Below are positions 16,948-25,321 of a stretch of 64,000 bases of DNA, piece after piece. The DNA comes from Hyphomonas sp. (lineage in GTDB: Bacteria > Pseudomonadota > Alphaproteobacteria > Caulobacterales > Hyphomonadaceae). The DNA lies in contig NZ_CP051230.1 in assembly GCF_017792385.1 (NCBI RefSeq), forward strand, positions 3,765,004 through 3,829,003, in the 5' to 3' direction. A program made the translations under genes and the position numbers. Every line of letters starts with the position of its first letter. Position 1 is the stretch's first letter. The notes below the pieces were generated by a model. It was not told where the DNA came from. It saw only the letters and a list, made by a program, of their open reading frames with translations, and did no database searches.

Positions 16948-17760
16948 TTACTTGCCGATGTCGTCGGGAATCGTCTGGTCCATGGTTTCTGCCGGATGAC
17001 AGCAGGACGGGCCGCTGACAATGCGCGCCGGAACACCGGCCACCGTGCATTTCGCCGGTACATCCTTCAGCACAACGCTGCCGGCCGCCACCTTGGCCTC
17101 GTCGCCGATCTGGATGTTGCCCAGCACCTTGGCACCGACCGAGAGCAGCACGCCCTTGCCGATCTTCGGATGGCGATCGCCGACTTCCTTGCCGGTGCCG
17201 CCCAGCGTGACGCCATGCAGCAGCGAACAGCCATCGCCCACGACCGCCGTTTCACCAATCGTGATGCCGGACGCGTGGTCGAGCATGACGCCGGTGCCGA
17301 TGCGGGCGGCCGGATGGATGTCCACTCCGAACAGTTCCGAAGCGCGGCTCTGAAAATGGAAGGCCAGTGTCTCCCGCCCTTCGCGCCACAGGAGGTTGGC
17401 CACGCGATAGGTCTGCAGGGCGAGGAAGCCCTTGAAATAGAGAAAGGGCTGCAACATGCCACGGCAGGCCGGATCCCGCTCCAGCACGGCCTGCATGTCG
17501 GCTTCCGCCGCATCGACCAGCGAGCGATGGGTGTCATAGGTCTCGCCCAGGATCTGACGCACCTGCTGGGTGCTCATCACCGGACTTTTCAGCTTCTCCG
17601 CGAGATGAAATGAAAGCGCCTGACACAGTGTGGCATGGGCCAGGATGGCCGAATTCAGATAGCTCGCCAGGGTCGGCTCATCTGCCGCAGCGGCGCGGGC
17701 CTCGAATCTGAGGCGGTTCCAGGCGGGCGCCGGGGCGCCGATATCCGGGTTCTCTGGCAT
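16948..17760 (-). CDS. cysE: Serine O-acetyltransferase
   Basis: Transfers acetyl from acetyl-CoA to L-serine, the first step of cysteine synthesis. The 270-residue protein has the SATase N-terminal helical domain and a left-handed beta-helix of hexapeptide repeats (HPAARIGTGVMLDHASG, IGDGCSLLHGVTLGGTGK, KIGKGVLLSVGAKVLGNI, AKVAAGSVVLKDVP) with catalytic His residues in LDHASG and RHPKIG. It is followed by about 200 bases without a gene. Feedback control by cysteine is typical of the family; no regulatory site is obvious. Confidence 0.93.
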   Translation of the reverse strand: MPENPDIGAPAPAWNRLRFEARAAAADEPTLASYLNSAILAHATLCQALSFHLAEKLKSPVMSTQQVRQILGETYDTHRSLVDAAEADMQAVLERDPACRGMLQPFLYFKGFLALQTYRVANLLWREGRETLAFHFQSRASELFGVDIHPAARIGTGVMLDHASGITIGETAVVGDGCSLLHGVTLGGTGKEVGDRHPKIGKGVLLSVGAKVLGNIQIGDEAKVAAGSVVLKDVPAKCTVAGVPARIVSGPSCCHPAETMDQTIPDDIGK

Positions 17761-17830
17761 GTCTCTTCCTTCCGGTCCCTGATCTATCGAAATGGGCCGT
17801 TTTGGCCCGAGTGCAACCCCTGTTGCCGGT

Positions 17831-20800
17831 TTACTCTGCTGGCACTTCGCGGCCGCCGAACATATGGCGCAGGGCCTTCCGCACCGGTTTCATCGTCGTG
17901 ATCCGGAAGATGGCCGGCGTGAAGTACAATGCCAGCAGTGCCGAGCCGCCGACCCCGCCGGAAATGCCCGCCGCCAAAGGCATCCAGAAAGAATCCCCGG
18001 TCAGCAGGATCGGCACGAAACCGCCCATCGTGGTCAACGTGGTCGCCACGATATGCCGTGTGGCATCCACCACAACTTCGCGCTGGGCGATCACATCATC
18101 CGCCATGGCGCCGGGATTGGCCCTCAACAATGACAGAACGACAATGGAGCCATTGATCGCAATGCCGAACAGGCCCAGCCCGCCGATGATCGCATTGAAC
18201 CCGAATGGCAGGTTGAACAGCCACACGCCGAAAAAGGCATAGCCCAGCGACAGGAACCCGGAGGCCAGCACCAGCAGCATCATGCGGAAGGAATTGAACA
18301 CCAGCATGATCGCCCCTGCCATCACCATCACCAGCGGCACGCCAACAGCGGCGAGATTGCCGAGGGCGTCGCTGGAATTCTCCGCCTCCCCGCCAATCAC
18401 GACGTCATAGCCCGCCGGGATGTGGAATCCGGTGTCCGCGAAGCGCGCCTGATAATCCGCCAGCACAGGCGCCGGCAAGGTATAGGGATCGAGATAGGCC
18501 AGGATCTGGTTCATGCGCTGGCCATTGCGCCGCGTGATCACGGCAGTCTCCGGGACGAGCGTGACATCGCCCAGGGCCGAAATGGGCGTGCCGGCACCGG
18601 TGCCAACCGTGGCGGAGCGCAGATCCGCCATGCCGGATCGACGCGACATGGGGGCAATCACCTTCACCGGCAGTTCCTCGGTGCCCTCCAGAACGGAGCC
18701 GGCCCGGACGCCTTCCAGCTCCGCGCTCAGATCTGCAGCAATATCCGTCAGACGCTCGCCCGCCATGGCAGAAGCGGCCTCATCGGCCTGCAGGCGCATG
18801 GTCGGCGCGCCAAGCTCGAGCGAGGCAACCGTGTAGGTGATCCCCGGCGTCTGGCCGAGCACGCCGCGGATCTCGTCGCCGATCCTGTCCAGCGTATCGA
18901 AATCATTGCCCATGATGCGCAACTCGATCGGCGCATCCGCTGGAGGTCCCTGTTCGAATGGCAGGGCCAGGAAGCGCGCGCTTGGAAACTCCTCACGCAC
19001 CATGCGCTGCACTTCGCCGACGATCTCGTGCGTGCGCTCATTCGAATCCAGCTGAATCCAGCCGGTGGCGAACCCTTCAACGCCTTCGGTATTGTTGAGG
19101 ACATTGTAATAGACACGCGGAGATGGCTGGCCGAGCACCCAGGTCACATCCTCCACCCCCTCGATGGCACTGATCATGTCCGTTGCGCGGTGCGCCACAT
19201 CGACCGTGTCATGTATGTCCGCTTCAGGTGACAGCTGGAACGTCACCTGAAACTGGTCGCGCTCCGTCTGCGGAAAGAACTGAGAGGGCAACTGACCCAC
19301 CAGCCAGAACCCGAAGATTGCCGGCGCCACGCCGATGGCGATGCCGAGCAGCGGGAATCGCAGCGTCGCTTCGATGGAGGCCCGATAGCCATCCGAGATG
19401 AAATCGTTCATCACGCCGTCCCGCCACCAGCGGCGCGGGCGTTTCGCCTGTCCGGTTTCCCAGCCGCGCTTGCGGTCAAACCAGCCGGCCATGGCGGGGA
19501 TCACGGTGATGGAGACGATGAAGGAAGCCGAAATCGAGAACACAACCGACAGGCCGATCATGCCCACAAATTCTCCGGCGCCGCCGGGAAGCAGGGCAAT
19601 CGGCGCAAACGCCAGGGCTGTGGTCAGTGTGGACGCCGCCAGCGGCGCAGCCAGATGGCCAAGGCTCTGCCGGATGGCCTCGAACCGGTTCTTCCCCTTG
19701 GCCCGCAACTGGTCGAACTCGTCAACCACGACAATCGCATTGTCGATAAGAAGTCCAAGCGAAATGACGAGGCCGGTCACCGACATCTGGTGGAGCGGAT
19801 GACCGAACACGCTGAACAGGATCAGCACGAGGCTGATCGTCAGCGGGATGGCCATGCCGACCACGATGGCCGAGCGCCACCCCATCGTGACGAACAGGAC
19901 AAGCACGACGATGAAGGCCGAGAACAGCAGGCTTTGCGCAAGGCCGTTCAACCGGTCATTGGTGTAGCGGCTCTGGTCGAACACGGTCTCGACCTTCAGC
20001 CCCGGCGGTGCAGAGGCTGCAAACTCGTCCGCGATCGCCCGCGCGCTTTCCGCCCATCTGTCCACACGCTGCCCGGGTGAAATGTACACACCCACCAGCA
20101 CCGTCCTCAGATTGTTCTCATAGGCCTGTTTCGTCGCCGGGTCCGCATAGCCTTTCTCGACCCGGGCAACATCGCCAACGCGCACGGCCGATCCGTCGGC
20201 GCGCTGCAGAAGCGGCACCTGACGGACCCGGGATATGCCATCAAATTCACCGCCGACTTCCAGGCCGATTGTACCGCCTTGCCCGCGCAGACGCCCGGCC
20301 GGAGTCTTGCTGTCCGCCGATGCGATCAGTCCCGCCGCGTCGCGGAAGGACAGGCCGGCTGCCGATAGCGCCTGCGGGTCGACCACCACACGCACTTCTT
20401 CTTCGGGCAGGCCGTAGGTTTCGGTTTCCTCCGTGCCGGGCAGGCGCTGGAACTTGTCCTCGAGATCCAGCACCAATCGGCGCATGACGGTGAGGGGCGG
20501 ATCGCCTTCGCCCGTCCAGGTCAGTCCGACGACCAGCGTCGCCGCGCCCACATAAAGCCGCTCCACTTCCGGCGATCCGACGCCTGCGGGAAACTGCGCC
20601 TGCGCCTCCTCGACCTGCCCCCGGATCAGCGTCCAGGTATCGTCCACTTCGCCCTCCGACAGGTCTTCGCGGATCTGGATGCGGACCTGCGAAAAACCGG
20701 CCCGGCTGGTGGACGTGACTTCCTCGATCTCGGCAAGCTCCATCAAGGCGGCCTCGACCGGCTCGGTGACCAGCGCCTCGACGCGTTCCGCATCTGCGCC

Positions 20801-20950
20801 GGGATACGGCGTCAGCACGAAGCCGTAGCGCTCGATCAGGGTCGGATCCTCCTGGCGCCCCAGAGTCAGCATGGCCCCGAGACCGCCAATCAGGACCACC
20901 AGGATGGCGAGAATGGCCAGGCGCGGCAACTTGAAGAACAGCGTCGACAT
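17831..20950 (-). CDS. RND-family efflux permease (AcrB/HAE-1 type)
   Basis: Inner membrane proton-driven exporter of 1039 residues with the RND layout: a TM1 helix, a large periplasmic porter domain, a TM cluster, a second porter domain and a final TM cluster (for example MGWRSAIVVGMAIPLTISLVL and FNAIIGGLGLFGIAINGSIVV). TM4 reads GLLIDNAIVVVDEFDQ, so the usual Asp-Asp proton relay pair is Asp-Asn here. Start set at ATG 20950 (MSTLFFKLPRLAI); the open frame continues upstream within the adaptor gene. It lies 5 bases after the adaptor gene. No outer membrane channel gene is adjacent, so a TolC-like partner must come from elsewhere. Confidence 0.92.
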   Translation of the reverse strand: MSTLFFKLPRLAILAILVVLIGGLGAMLTLGRQEDPTLIERYGFVLTPYPGADAERVEALVTEPVEAALMELAEIEEVTSTSRAGFSQVRIQIREDLSEGEVDDTWTLIRGQVEEAQAQFPAGVGSPEVERLYVGAATLVVGLTWTGEGDPPLTVMRRLVLDLEDKFQRLPGTEETETYGLPEEEVRVVVDPQALSAAGLSFRDAAGLIASADSKTPAGRLRGQGGTIGLEVGGEFDGISRVRQVPLLQRADGSAVRVGDVARVEKGYADPATKQAYENNLRTVLVGVYISPGQRVDRWAESARAIADEFAASAPPGLKVETVFDQSRYTNDRLNGLAQSLLFSAFIVVLVLFVTMGWRSAIVVGMAIPLTISLVLILFSVFGHPLHQMSVTGLVISLGLLIDNAIVVVDEFDQLRAKGKNRFEAIRQSLGHLAAPLAASTLTTALAFAPIALLPGGAGEFVGMIGLSVVFSISASFIVSITVIPAMAGWFDRKRGWETGQAKRPRRWWRDGVMNDFISDGYRASIEATLRFPLLGIAIGVAPAIFGFWLVGQLPSQFFPQTERDQFQVTFQLSPEADIHDTVDVAHRATDMISAIEGVEDVTWVLGQPSPRVYYNVLNNTEGVEGFATGWIQLDSNERTHEIVGEVQRMVREEFPSARFLALPFEQGPPADAPIELRIMGNDFDTLDRIGDEIRGVLGQTPGITYTVASLELGAPTMRLQADEAASAMAGERLTDIAADLSAELEGVRAGSVLEGTEELPVKVIAPMSRRSGMADLRSATVGTGAGTPISALGDVTLVPETAVITRRNGQRMNQILAYLDPYTLPAPVLADYQARFADTGFHIPAGYDVVIGGEAENSSDALGNLAAVGVPLVMVMAGAIMLVFNSFRMMLLVLASGFLSLGYAFFGVWLFNLPFGFNAIIGGLGLFGIAINGSIVVLSLLRANPGAMADDVIAQREVVVDATRHIVATTLTTMGGFVPILLTGDSFWMPLAAGISGGVGGSALLALYFTPAIFRITTMKPVRKALRHMFGGREVPAE

Positions 20951-20955
20951 GACCT

Positions 20956-22140
20956 TCAGCCGCCGTTCACAGCCGCCGCGCGATGAACGTCGCGCGGTTC
21001 CACCGGCAAGCCAGGCACAATCCGCTGCAGGCCGTCCGTGATGACTCTTTCTCCGGCCTCGACTGCGCCGCGTACAAAGGCCCTGTCCCCGTCGGTGTGC
21101 ACCATTTCCACGGGCCGTGTGGCAACGGTCCAGCCGGATCCGGCCGGCTCGGCAACATAAATCGTCCACAGGCCGCGGGAAGCGGTCGACAATGATTTCA
21201 CTGGCACCCAGAAGCCCGGCTCATCGATGTCACGCTGCATGGTCAGGCGCACGACGGCGCCAGAGGCCACAGCGCCGGTATTGTCGATTTCAAACACGGC
21301 GGCCACGGTTCGCTGCGCCGGATCGATGACACCGGTCACGCTGCGTAGAACGGCTTCCACCGGACCGGTGTCTGCCTGCAGCTGATAGGTTTCGCCAGGG
21401 CTCAGGCGCGCTGCACTCCCGGCCGGCAAGCCGATGCGCGCTTCCAGATGCGCGGCTTCCACAAGGTCCAGCACGGGCTGGCCTGCTCCGGCAATCGTGC
21501 CCTCGTCGGCCAGGCGGGCTGTCACCACTCCGTCGAAGGGGGCTGTGATACGGGAGAGGTCAATCTGGACCCGGAAAATGTCGGCCTGCGCCTTCGCGGC
21601 TTCCACTCGAGCCAGAGCGGTATCAGCCTGCGCTTCGGCTTCGTCGACCGCCTGCTGGGACACATGTCCCTGCATTTTCAGCTTCCGCTGCCGTTCAACT
21701 GTGCTGAGGGCAAGAGAATGCGCCGCGCGAGCTTCCTCGATCACCGCGTCTGCTGACGCAAGCTGGGCCCGCAGACCACGCGTATCCAGGCTGGCCAGCA
21801 CGCTGCCGCGCTTGACCCGGTCGCCGACATCTACCGCAATGGTCTCGATCCGCCCGCCACTGGAGAATCCCAGCGCGCTGCTGCGTCTGGCTTCCGCGAG
21901 ACCGGAATAGGTCTCGTTCAGCGTGAAGGCTGTGACCAGTTCGACGGGCGCAACCTGAACCGTCATGGGCGCCGGGGCCGCCTTGGCAATCTTCGGCCCC
22001 TCCTCGCTGCGCAGACGGGTCGCAGCAAAGACGAGACCGGCGCAGACCAACGCCAGAACGATCATGAAGAACAACCCTTTCAGGGCTGTCGGCCGCTTGT
22101 CGCGCGACACGTCTCCGGTGTGGGGATCAGTCTCTGTCAT
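20956..22140 (-). CDS. RND efflux periplasmic adaptor (membrane fusion protein)
   Basis: A 394-residue adaptor linking the RND pump to an outer membrane channel. It has an N-terminal membrane anchor (residues 22-42, LFFMIVLALVCAGLVFAATRL) without a lipobox, a barrel-sandwich lipoyl half (FSSGGRIETIAVDVGDRVKRGSVLASLD), an alpha-hairpin (ADAVIEEARAAHSLALSTVERQRKL), the second lipoyl half (ITAPFDGVVTARLADEG) and beta-barrel/membrane-proximal domains. Its ATG overlaps the tetR stop (ATGA), so the three genes form one operon. Confidence 0.92.
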   Translation of the reverse strand: MTETDPHTGDVSRDKRPTALKGLFFMIVLALVCAGLVFAATRLRSEEGPKIAKAAPAPMTVQVAPVELVTAFTLNETYSGLAEARRSSALGFSSGGRIETIAVDVGDRVKRGSVLASLDTRGLRAQLASADAVIEEARAAHSLALSTVERQRKLKMQGHVSQQAVDEAEAQADTALARVEAAKAQADIFRVQIDLSRITAPFDGVVTARLADEGTIAGAGQPVLDLVEAAHLEARIGLPAGSAARLSPGETYQLQADTGPVEAVLRSVTGVIDPAQRTVAAVFEIDNTGAVASGAVVRLTMQRDIDEPGFWVPVKSLSTASRGLWTIYVAEPAGSGWTVATRPVEMVHTDGDRAFVRGAVEAGERVITDGLQRIVPGLPVEPRDVHRAAAVNGG

Positions 22141-22847
22141 GAAGTATGTCCTGGAAGGTCGCCATTGGTGTCCGTCACCGCAGGCTTCAACAGGCTGCGG
22201 ATCTGGAGGCTTGCATGAAACTCGATGAAATCGCTTGCCGAAATCGGGTTCTCGTCCGGGACGAGTTGGTGGAATTTCGGCACGTGAATAAGCAGCTGGG
22301 CGAGCCCGTGGGACCCCGCCCAGAGGGACTTTGCCGCCATGACCGGGTCCAGTACGGGATCGAACACGCCCAGTTCCTGTCCCTCTCTGACCATGCTGAT
22401 CAGCACGCCGAATGCCTGCCCTTTCTGGGATGCGACGAAGCCCTCCCAGGACAGGATACCGGCTCCGTTCTCGGGAAGGTCATGCTGGATGCTGGAAAAG
22501 GCCGCAGCATAATGGAAAGGACGCGTCACGGCCGTTTCAACATAGGTCGCGACACACGCTTTCGCGCGCTCCAGAAATGGTCGGTCAGCGCTGGAACTGT
22601 TGTCGACCTTCTCGAGCAGCCGTTCGAAGAACGCCTCCTTCAATTCGTCGATCAATTCCTCCTTGGAACCGAAATACTTGTAGATCGCTGCCGGTGAATA
22701 ATCGATTTCGTCGGCCAGACGCCGGATCGACAGCCCTGTCTCGCCTTCCCGCGCAAAAACGCGCTCGGCAGCCGAGATGATCGACTCCCGCACGCGCAGG
22801 CGGCGGCGGTCAGCCGGCGTTACCTCGGGGGCGTTGTCTGTTTCCAT
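22137..22847 (-). CDS. TetR-family repressor of the efflux operon
   Basis: A 236-residue regulator. The N-terminal helix-turn-helix spans about residues 15-60 (RESIISAAERVFAREGETGLSIRRLADEI, then YSPAAIYKYFGSKEELI), followed by a variable ligand-binding domain. It is the first gene of the tetR-adaptor-permease operon. A double inverted repeat 20-50 bases before its start is the likely operator, giving autoregulated, ligand-inducible efflux. The inducer cannot be read from the sequence. Confidence 0.9.
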   Translation of the reverse strand: METDNAPEVTPADRRRLRVRESIISAAERVFAREGETGLSIRRLADEIDYSPAAIYKYFGSKEELIDELKEAFFERLLEKVDNSSSADRPFLERAKACVATYVETAVTRPFHYAAAFSSIQHDLPENGAGILSWEGFVASQKGQAFGVLISMVREGQELGVFDPVLDPVMAAKSLWAGSHGLAQLLIHVPKFHQLVPDENPISASDFIEFHASLQIRSLLKPAVTDTNGDLPGHTS

Positions 22848-22866
22848 TTGATCCAGCGCTCAAGCA

Positions 22867-22896
22867 GAGTGTTCAGAAAGTGAACACTGTTCACTC
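22867..22896. promoter_or_regulatory. Overlapping inverted repeats, likely TetR operator
   Basis: GTGTTCA-GAAAG-TGAACAC (22869-22887) and GTGAACA-C-TGTTCAC (22880-22894) share a central arm. GAGTG and CACTC flank the block at 22867-22871 and 22892-22896. The position just upstream of tetR suits repression of the operon; the divergent nitroreductase gene, 87 bases away, may also be affected. Confidence 0.72.
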
Positions 22897-22982
22897 TTGT
22901 ACTCCCATCCACCTGAAATCACAACACGCAATTCGTTAATGGCCGCCTTCAAGATCATCGCGGCGGCACCTATGTTGCGGCA

Positions 22983-23612
22983 ATGACAAAGCGATTCCCC
23001 CCCGCCCCCGCCATTGGTACGCCCATGCTGGCCACCCGTCCCAGCGCCGAGGCACGCCAGCTCCTGGCCCGCCGCCGGTCTGCTGGAAAGCACTTCATCA
23101 ACGAACCAGGCCCATCACCGGACGCGCTCGACGAGTTGCTGGAAATCGCCGCCCGCGTGCCAGATCATCGCAAACTGACTCCATGGCGTTTCATTGTGTT
23201 CGAGGGCGAGGCCCGCGCGGATTTCGGTCAGGAACTCGCCCGCATTCGCGGCGAAACGCTTGAAGATGCAGAATCCCGGGACTTGATGGAAGCCGCCGGC
23301 CTGTTCCTGCGCGCCCCCACTGTCGTCGCCGTCATCTCCTCGCCGAAAGATGACGGGCGAACACCTGTCTGGGAACAGGAGCTGTCTGCCGGTGCCGTCT
23401 GCTACAATCTTCTGCTGGCGGCCAATGCCAGCGGCTGGGCGGGCGCATGGCTCAGCGAGTGGCCGGCCTTTGACTCGCAAGTTGCCGACGCACTCGGCCT
23501 GGAGGGCACGGAGCGCGTGGCCGGCTTCATCTATCTCGGCACATCCAGGGTCGCCCCGCCCGAACGCGGACGCGCCTGCATGTCAGACATCGTCACACGC
23601 TGGTCGCGCTAG
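22983..23612 (+). CDS. Nitroreductase-family flavoprotein
   Basis: A 209-residue FMN-dependent oxidoreductase of the YdjA-like type. Visible motifs are LLARRRSAGKHF near residue 20 (FMN phosphate contact), RVPDHRKLTPWRFIVFEG and the late GWAGAWLSEWPA. It probably reduces nitro groups or quinones with NAD(P)H in the cytosol. It is divergent from the tetR efflux operon, with the shared operator region between them, which hints at a common xenobiotic response. Its stop codon overlaps the stop of queF on the other strand within CTAG. Confidence 0.85.
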   Translation: MTKRFPPAPAIGTPMLATRPSAEARQLLARRRSAGKHFINEPGPSPDALDELLEIAARVPDHRKLTPWRFIVFEGEARADFGQELARIRGETLEDAESRDLMEAAGLFLRAPTVVAVISSPKDDGRTPVWEQELSAGAVCYNLLLAANASGWAGAWLSEWPAFDSQVADALGLEGTERVAGFIYLGTSRVAPPERGRACMSDIVTRWSR

Positions 23613-24076
23613 CCCCGGCCACGATAGGACGCGACGCCGGTCTCGGGCACATAGAGTCCTGCCGGCACATCACCCGACTGCCAGAACACATCGATCGGGA
23701 TCCCGCCGCGCGGATACCAGTATCCGGAGATGCGCAGCCAGTTCGCTTCGGTGAAGTCGAAGATCTTCTTGCCGATGGATACAGTGCATTCCTCATGGAA
23801 GGCTCCGTGATTCCGGAAGCTGGTGAGGTAGAGCTTCAGGCTTTTGGACTCGACCAGCCACTCTCCGGGCGCATAGTCGATCACCAGATGGGCAAAATCA
23901 GGCTGGCCGGTCACGGGACACAGCGATGTGAATTCCGGAGCCACGAACCGGGTCAGGTACAATGTGTCCGCATGGGGATTGGCCACACGTTCAAGCCGGG
24001 CCTCTTCAGGACTCTGCGGTTGGTGGGTCTGCTGGCCGAGTTGGCCCAGCCCCTGATAAATCGGATTGTCAGCCAT
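23609..24076 (-). CDS. queF: NADPH-dependent 7-cyano-7-deazaguanine reductase
   Basis: Reduces preQ0 to preQ1 in queuosine tRNA modification. The 155-residue single-domain (YkvM-type) protein has the catalytic Cys53 in SLCPVTG and Asp60 in QPDFA, plus the QueF signature ESKSLKLYLTSFRNHG and FHEEC. Start at ATG 24076, one base past the end of the antiporter gene, so the two are co-transcribed. The other queuosine genes are not in this window. Confidence 0.94.
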   Translation of the reverse strand: MADNPIYQGLGQLGQQTHQPQSPEEARLERVANPHADTLYLTRFVAPEFTSLCPVTGQPDFAHLVIDYAPGEWLVESKSLKLYLTSFRNHGAFHEECTVSIGKKIFDFTEANWLRISGYWYPRGGIPIDVFWQSGDVPAGLYVPETGVASYRGRG

Positions 24077-24077
24077 A

Positions 24078-25100
24078 TTAGAGGATCGCCGGTACGGGAA
24101 TGAGGTTGAAGGTGAGCCCCATATAGAGCGCATAGGCGAAAAGGAGAACCGCTCCCTCCCAGCGCGCCACCAGCTTGCCCGTAATCGCAAACACCACCAT
24201 CAGCGCGACCGACAGGACCAGCGCCGCAATATCGCCCACACTGATCAGGCTGTTGCCGATGCCGGAGGCCATTGCATCGGCGGTGACATCGCCACTCGGT
24301 TCGCGGCGCACGCTGAACGGGTGCACAAGGGCGGTCAGCCCCAGAATGCCGAGAATGTTGAAGATGTTCGAGCCGATGATGTTGCCCAGCGCGACGTCTG
24401 CCTTGCCCCGGAAAGCGGCGATGGCCGACGTCGCGAGTTCCGGCAGGCTGGTGCCGACTGCAACAATCGACAGGCCGATCACGGTTTCGCTGACACCGAA
24501 TTCCCGCGCGATGACGACGCCGCCATCTACCAGAAATTTGGCGCCAAGCACAACACCCGCAAGACCGGCCAACGCAATCAGCGCGCCCAGCGCAACGCCG
24601 TAATTCGCCTCGACCGTCTCCCCTTCCCCAGCATGCATTTCGGCCACCGCGCCCTGGCTGGCCCGGTCTGCCATCAGCGAAAACACAATATAGATCGCTA
24701 GAGCAGTAACGAGCAGCGCACCACCGAGCCGCGAGAAAAGATCGAACCAGATCATCGTGCAAAGCAACAGCGTGGCCAACAACATCAGAAGCGTGTCCCG
24801 CATGAGGGCGCGAGGGTTGGTGATGATCGGATGAATTACGGCCGCCACACCTAGTACCAGCAGGATGTTGGCAATATTGGAACCGACCACGTTTCCGACC
24901 GCTATACCAACGGCATCGGCGTTGATGGCATTGAGGCTGGTCACCAGTTCCGGCACCGAAGTTCCGAAGCCGACGAGTGTCAGACCAATCACCAGTTCGG
25001 AGATATTGAGCTTGCGCGCAACACTCACCGATCCCCGGACAAGCCCTTCGCCCCCGACAAACAGGAGGACGAGGCCGCCAAGAACCATCAGATATGTCAT
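24078..25100 (-). CDS. Calcium/sodium (K+-dependent) antiporter, CaCA family
   Basis: Inner membrane cation exchanger of 340 residues, YrbG-like. It has two homologous five-helix halves, each with an alpha-repeat: GFGTSVPELVTSL with NVVGSNIANILLVLG, and AVGTSLPELATSAIAA with NIIGSNIFNILGILG. The acidic loop between the halves is present (GEGETVEANYG). The ATG at 25100 begins the hydrophobic first helix. It precedes queF with a one-base gap and is divergent from tamA. Confidence 0.9.
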   Translation of the reverse strand: MTYLMVLGGLVLLFVGGEGLVRGSVSVARKLNISELVIGLTLVGFGTSVPELVTSLNAINADAVGIAVGNVVGSNIANILLVLGVAAVIHPIITNPRALMRDTLLMLLATLLLCTMIWFDLFSRLGGALLVTALAIYIVFSLMADRASQGAVAEMHAGEGETVEANYGVALGALIALAGLAGVVLGAKFLVDGGVVIAREFGVSETVIGLSIVAVGTSLPELATSAIAAFRGKADVALGNIIGSNIFNILGILGLTALVHPFSVRREPSGDVTADAMASGIGNSLISVGDIAALVLSVALMVVFAITGKLVARWEGAVLLFAYALYMGLTFNLIPVPAIL

Positions 25101-25321
25101 GAAAATCCCCGTGGGAAAAAGTTGAAGTGCAAATATGGGGGGATGCGCGACGCGCCGCAATCAGGCCCTTGCCAAGTATTTCTGCGGGAACGGTTGGCGT
25201 CGCAAAGCCGCAAAAAAAACAGCTATCGGGTTGGAAGCGACAAATTTCAGCAAACTTGTTCACCGTACACTCAGCTCAATGGCGCACAATTCGCCGTGAA
25301 TATTCAGGGACTGACGTCGAC

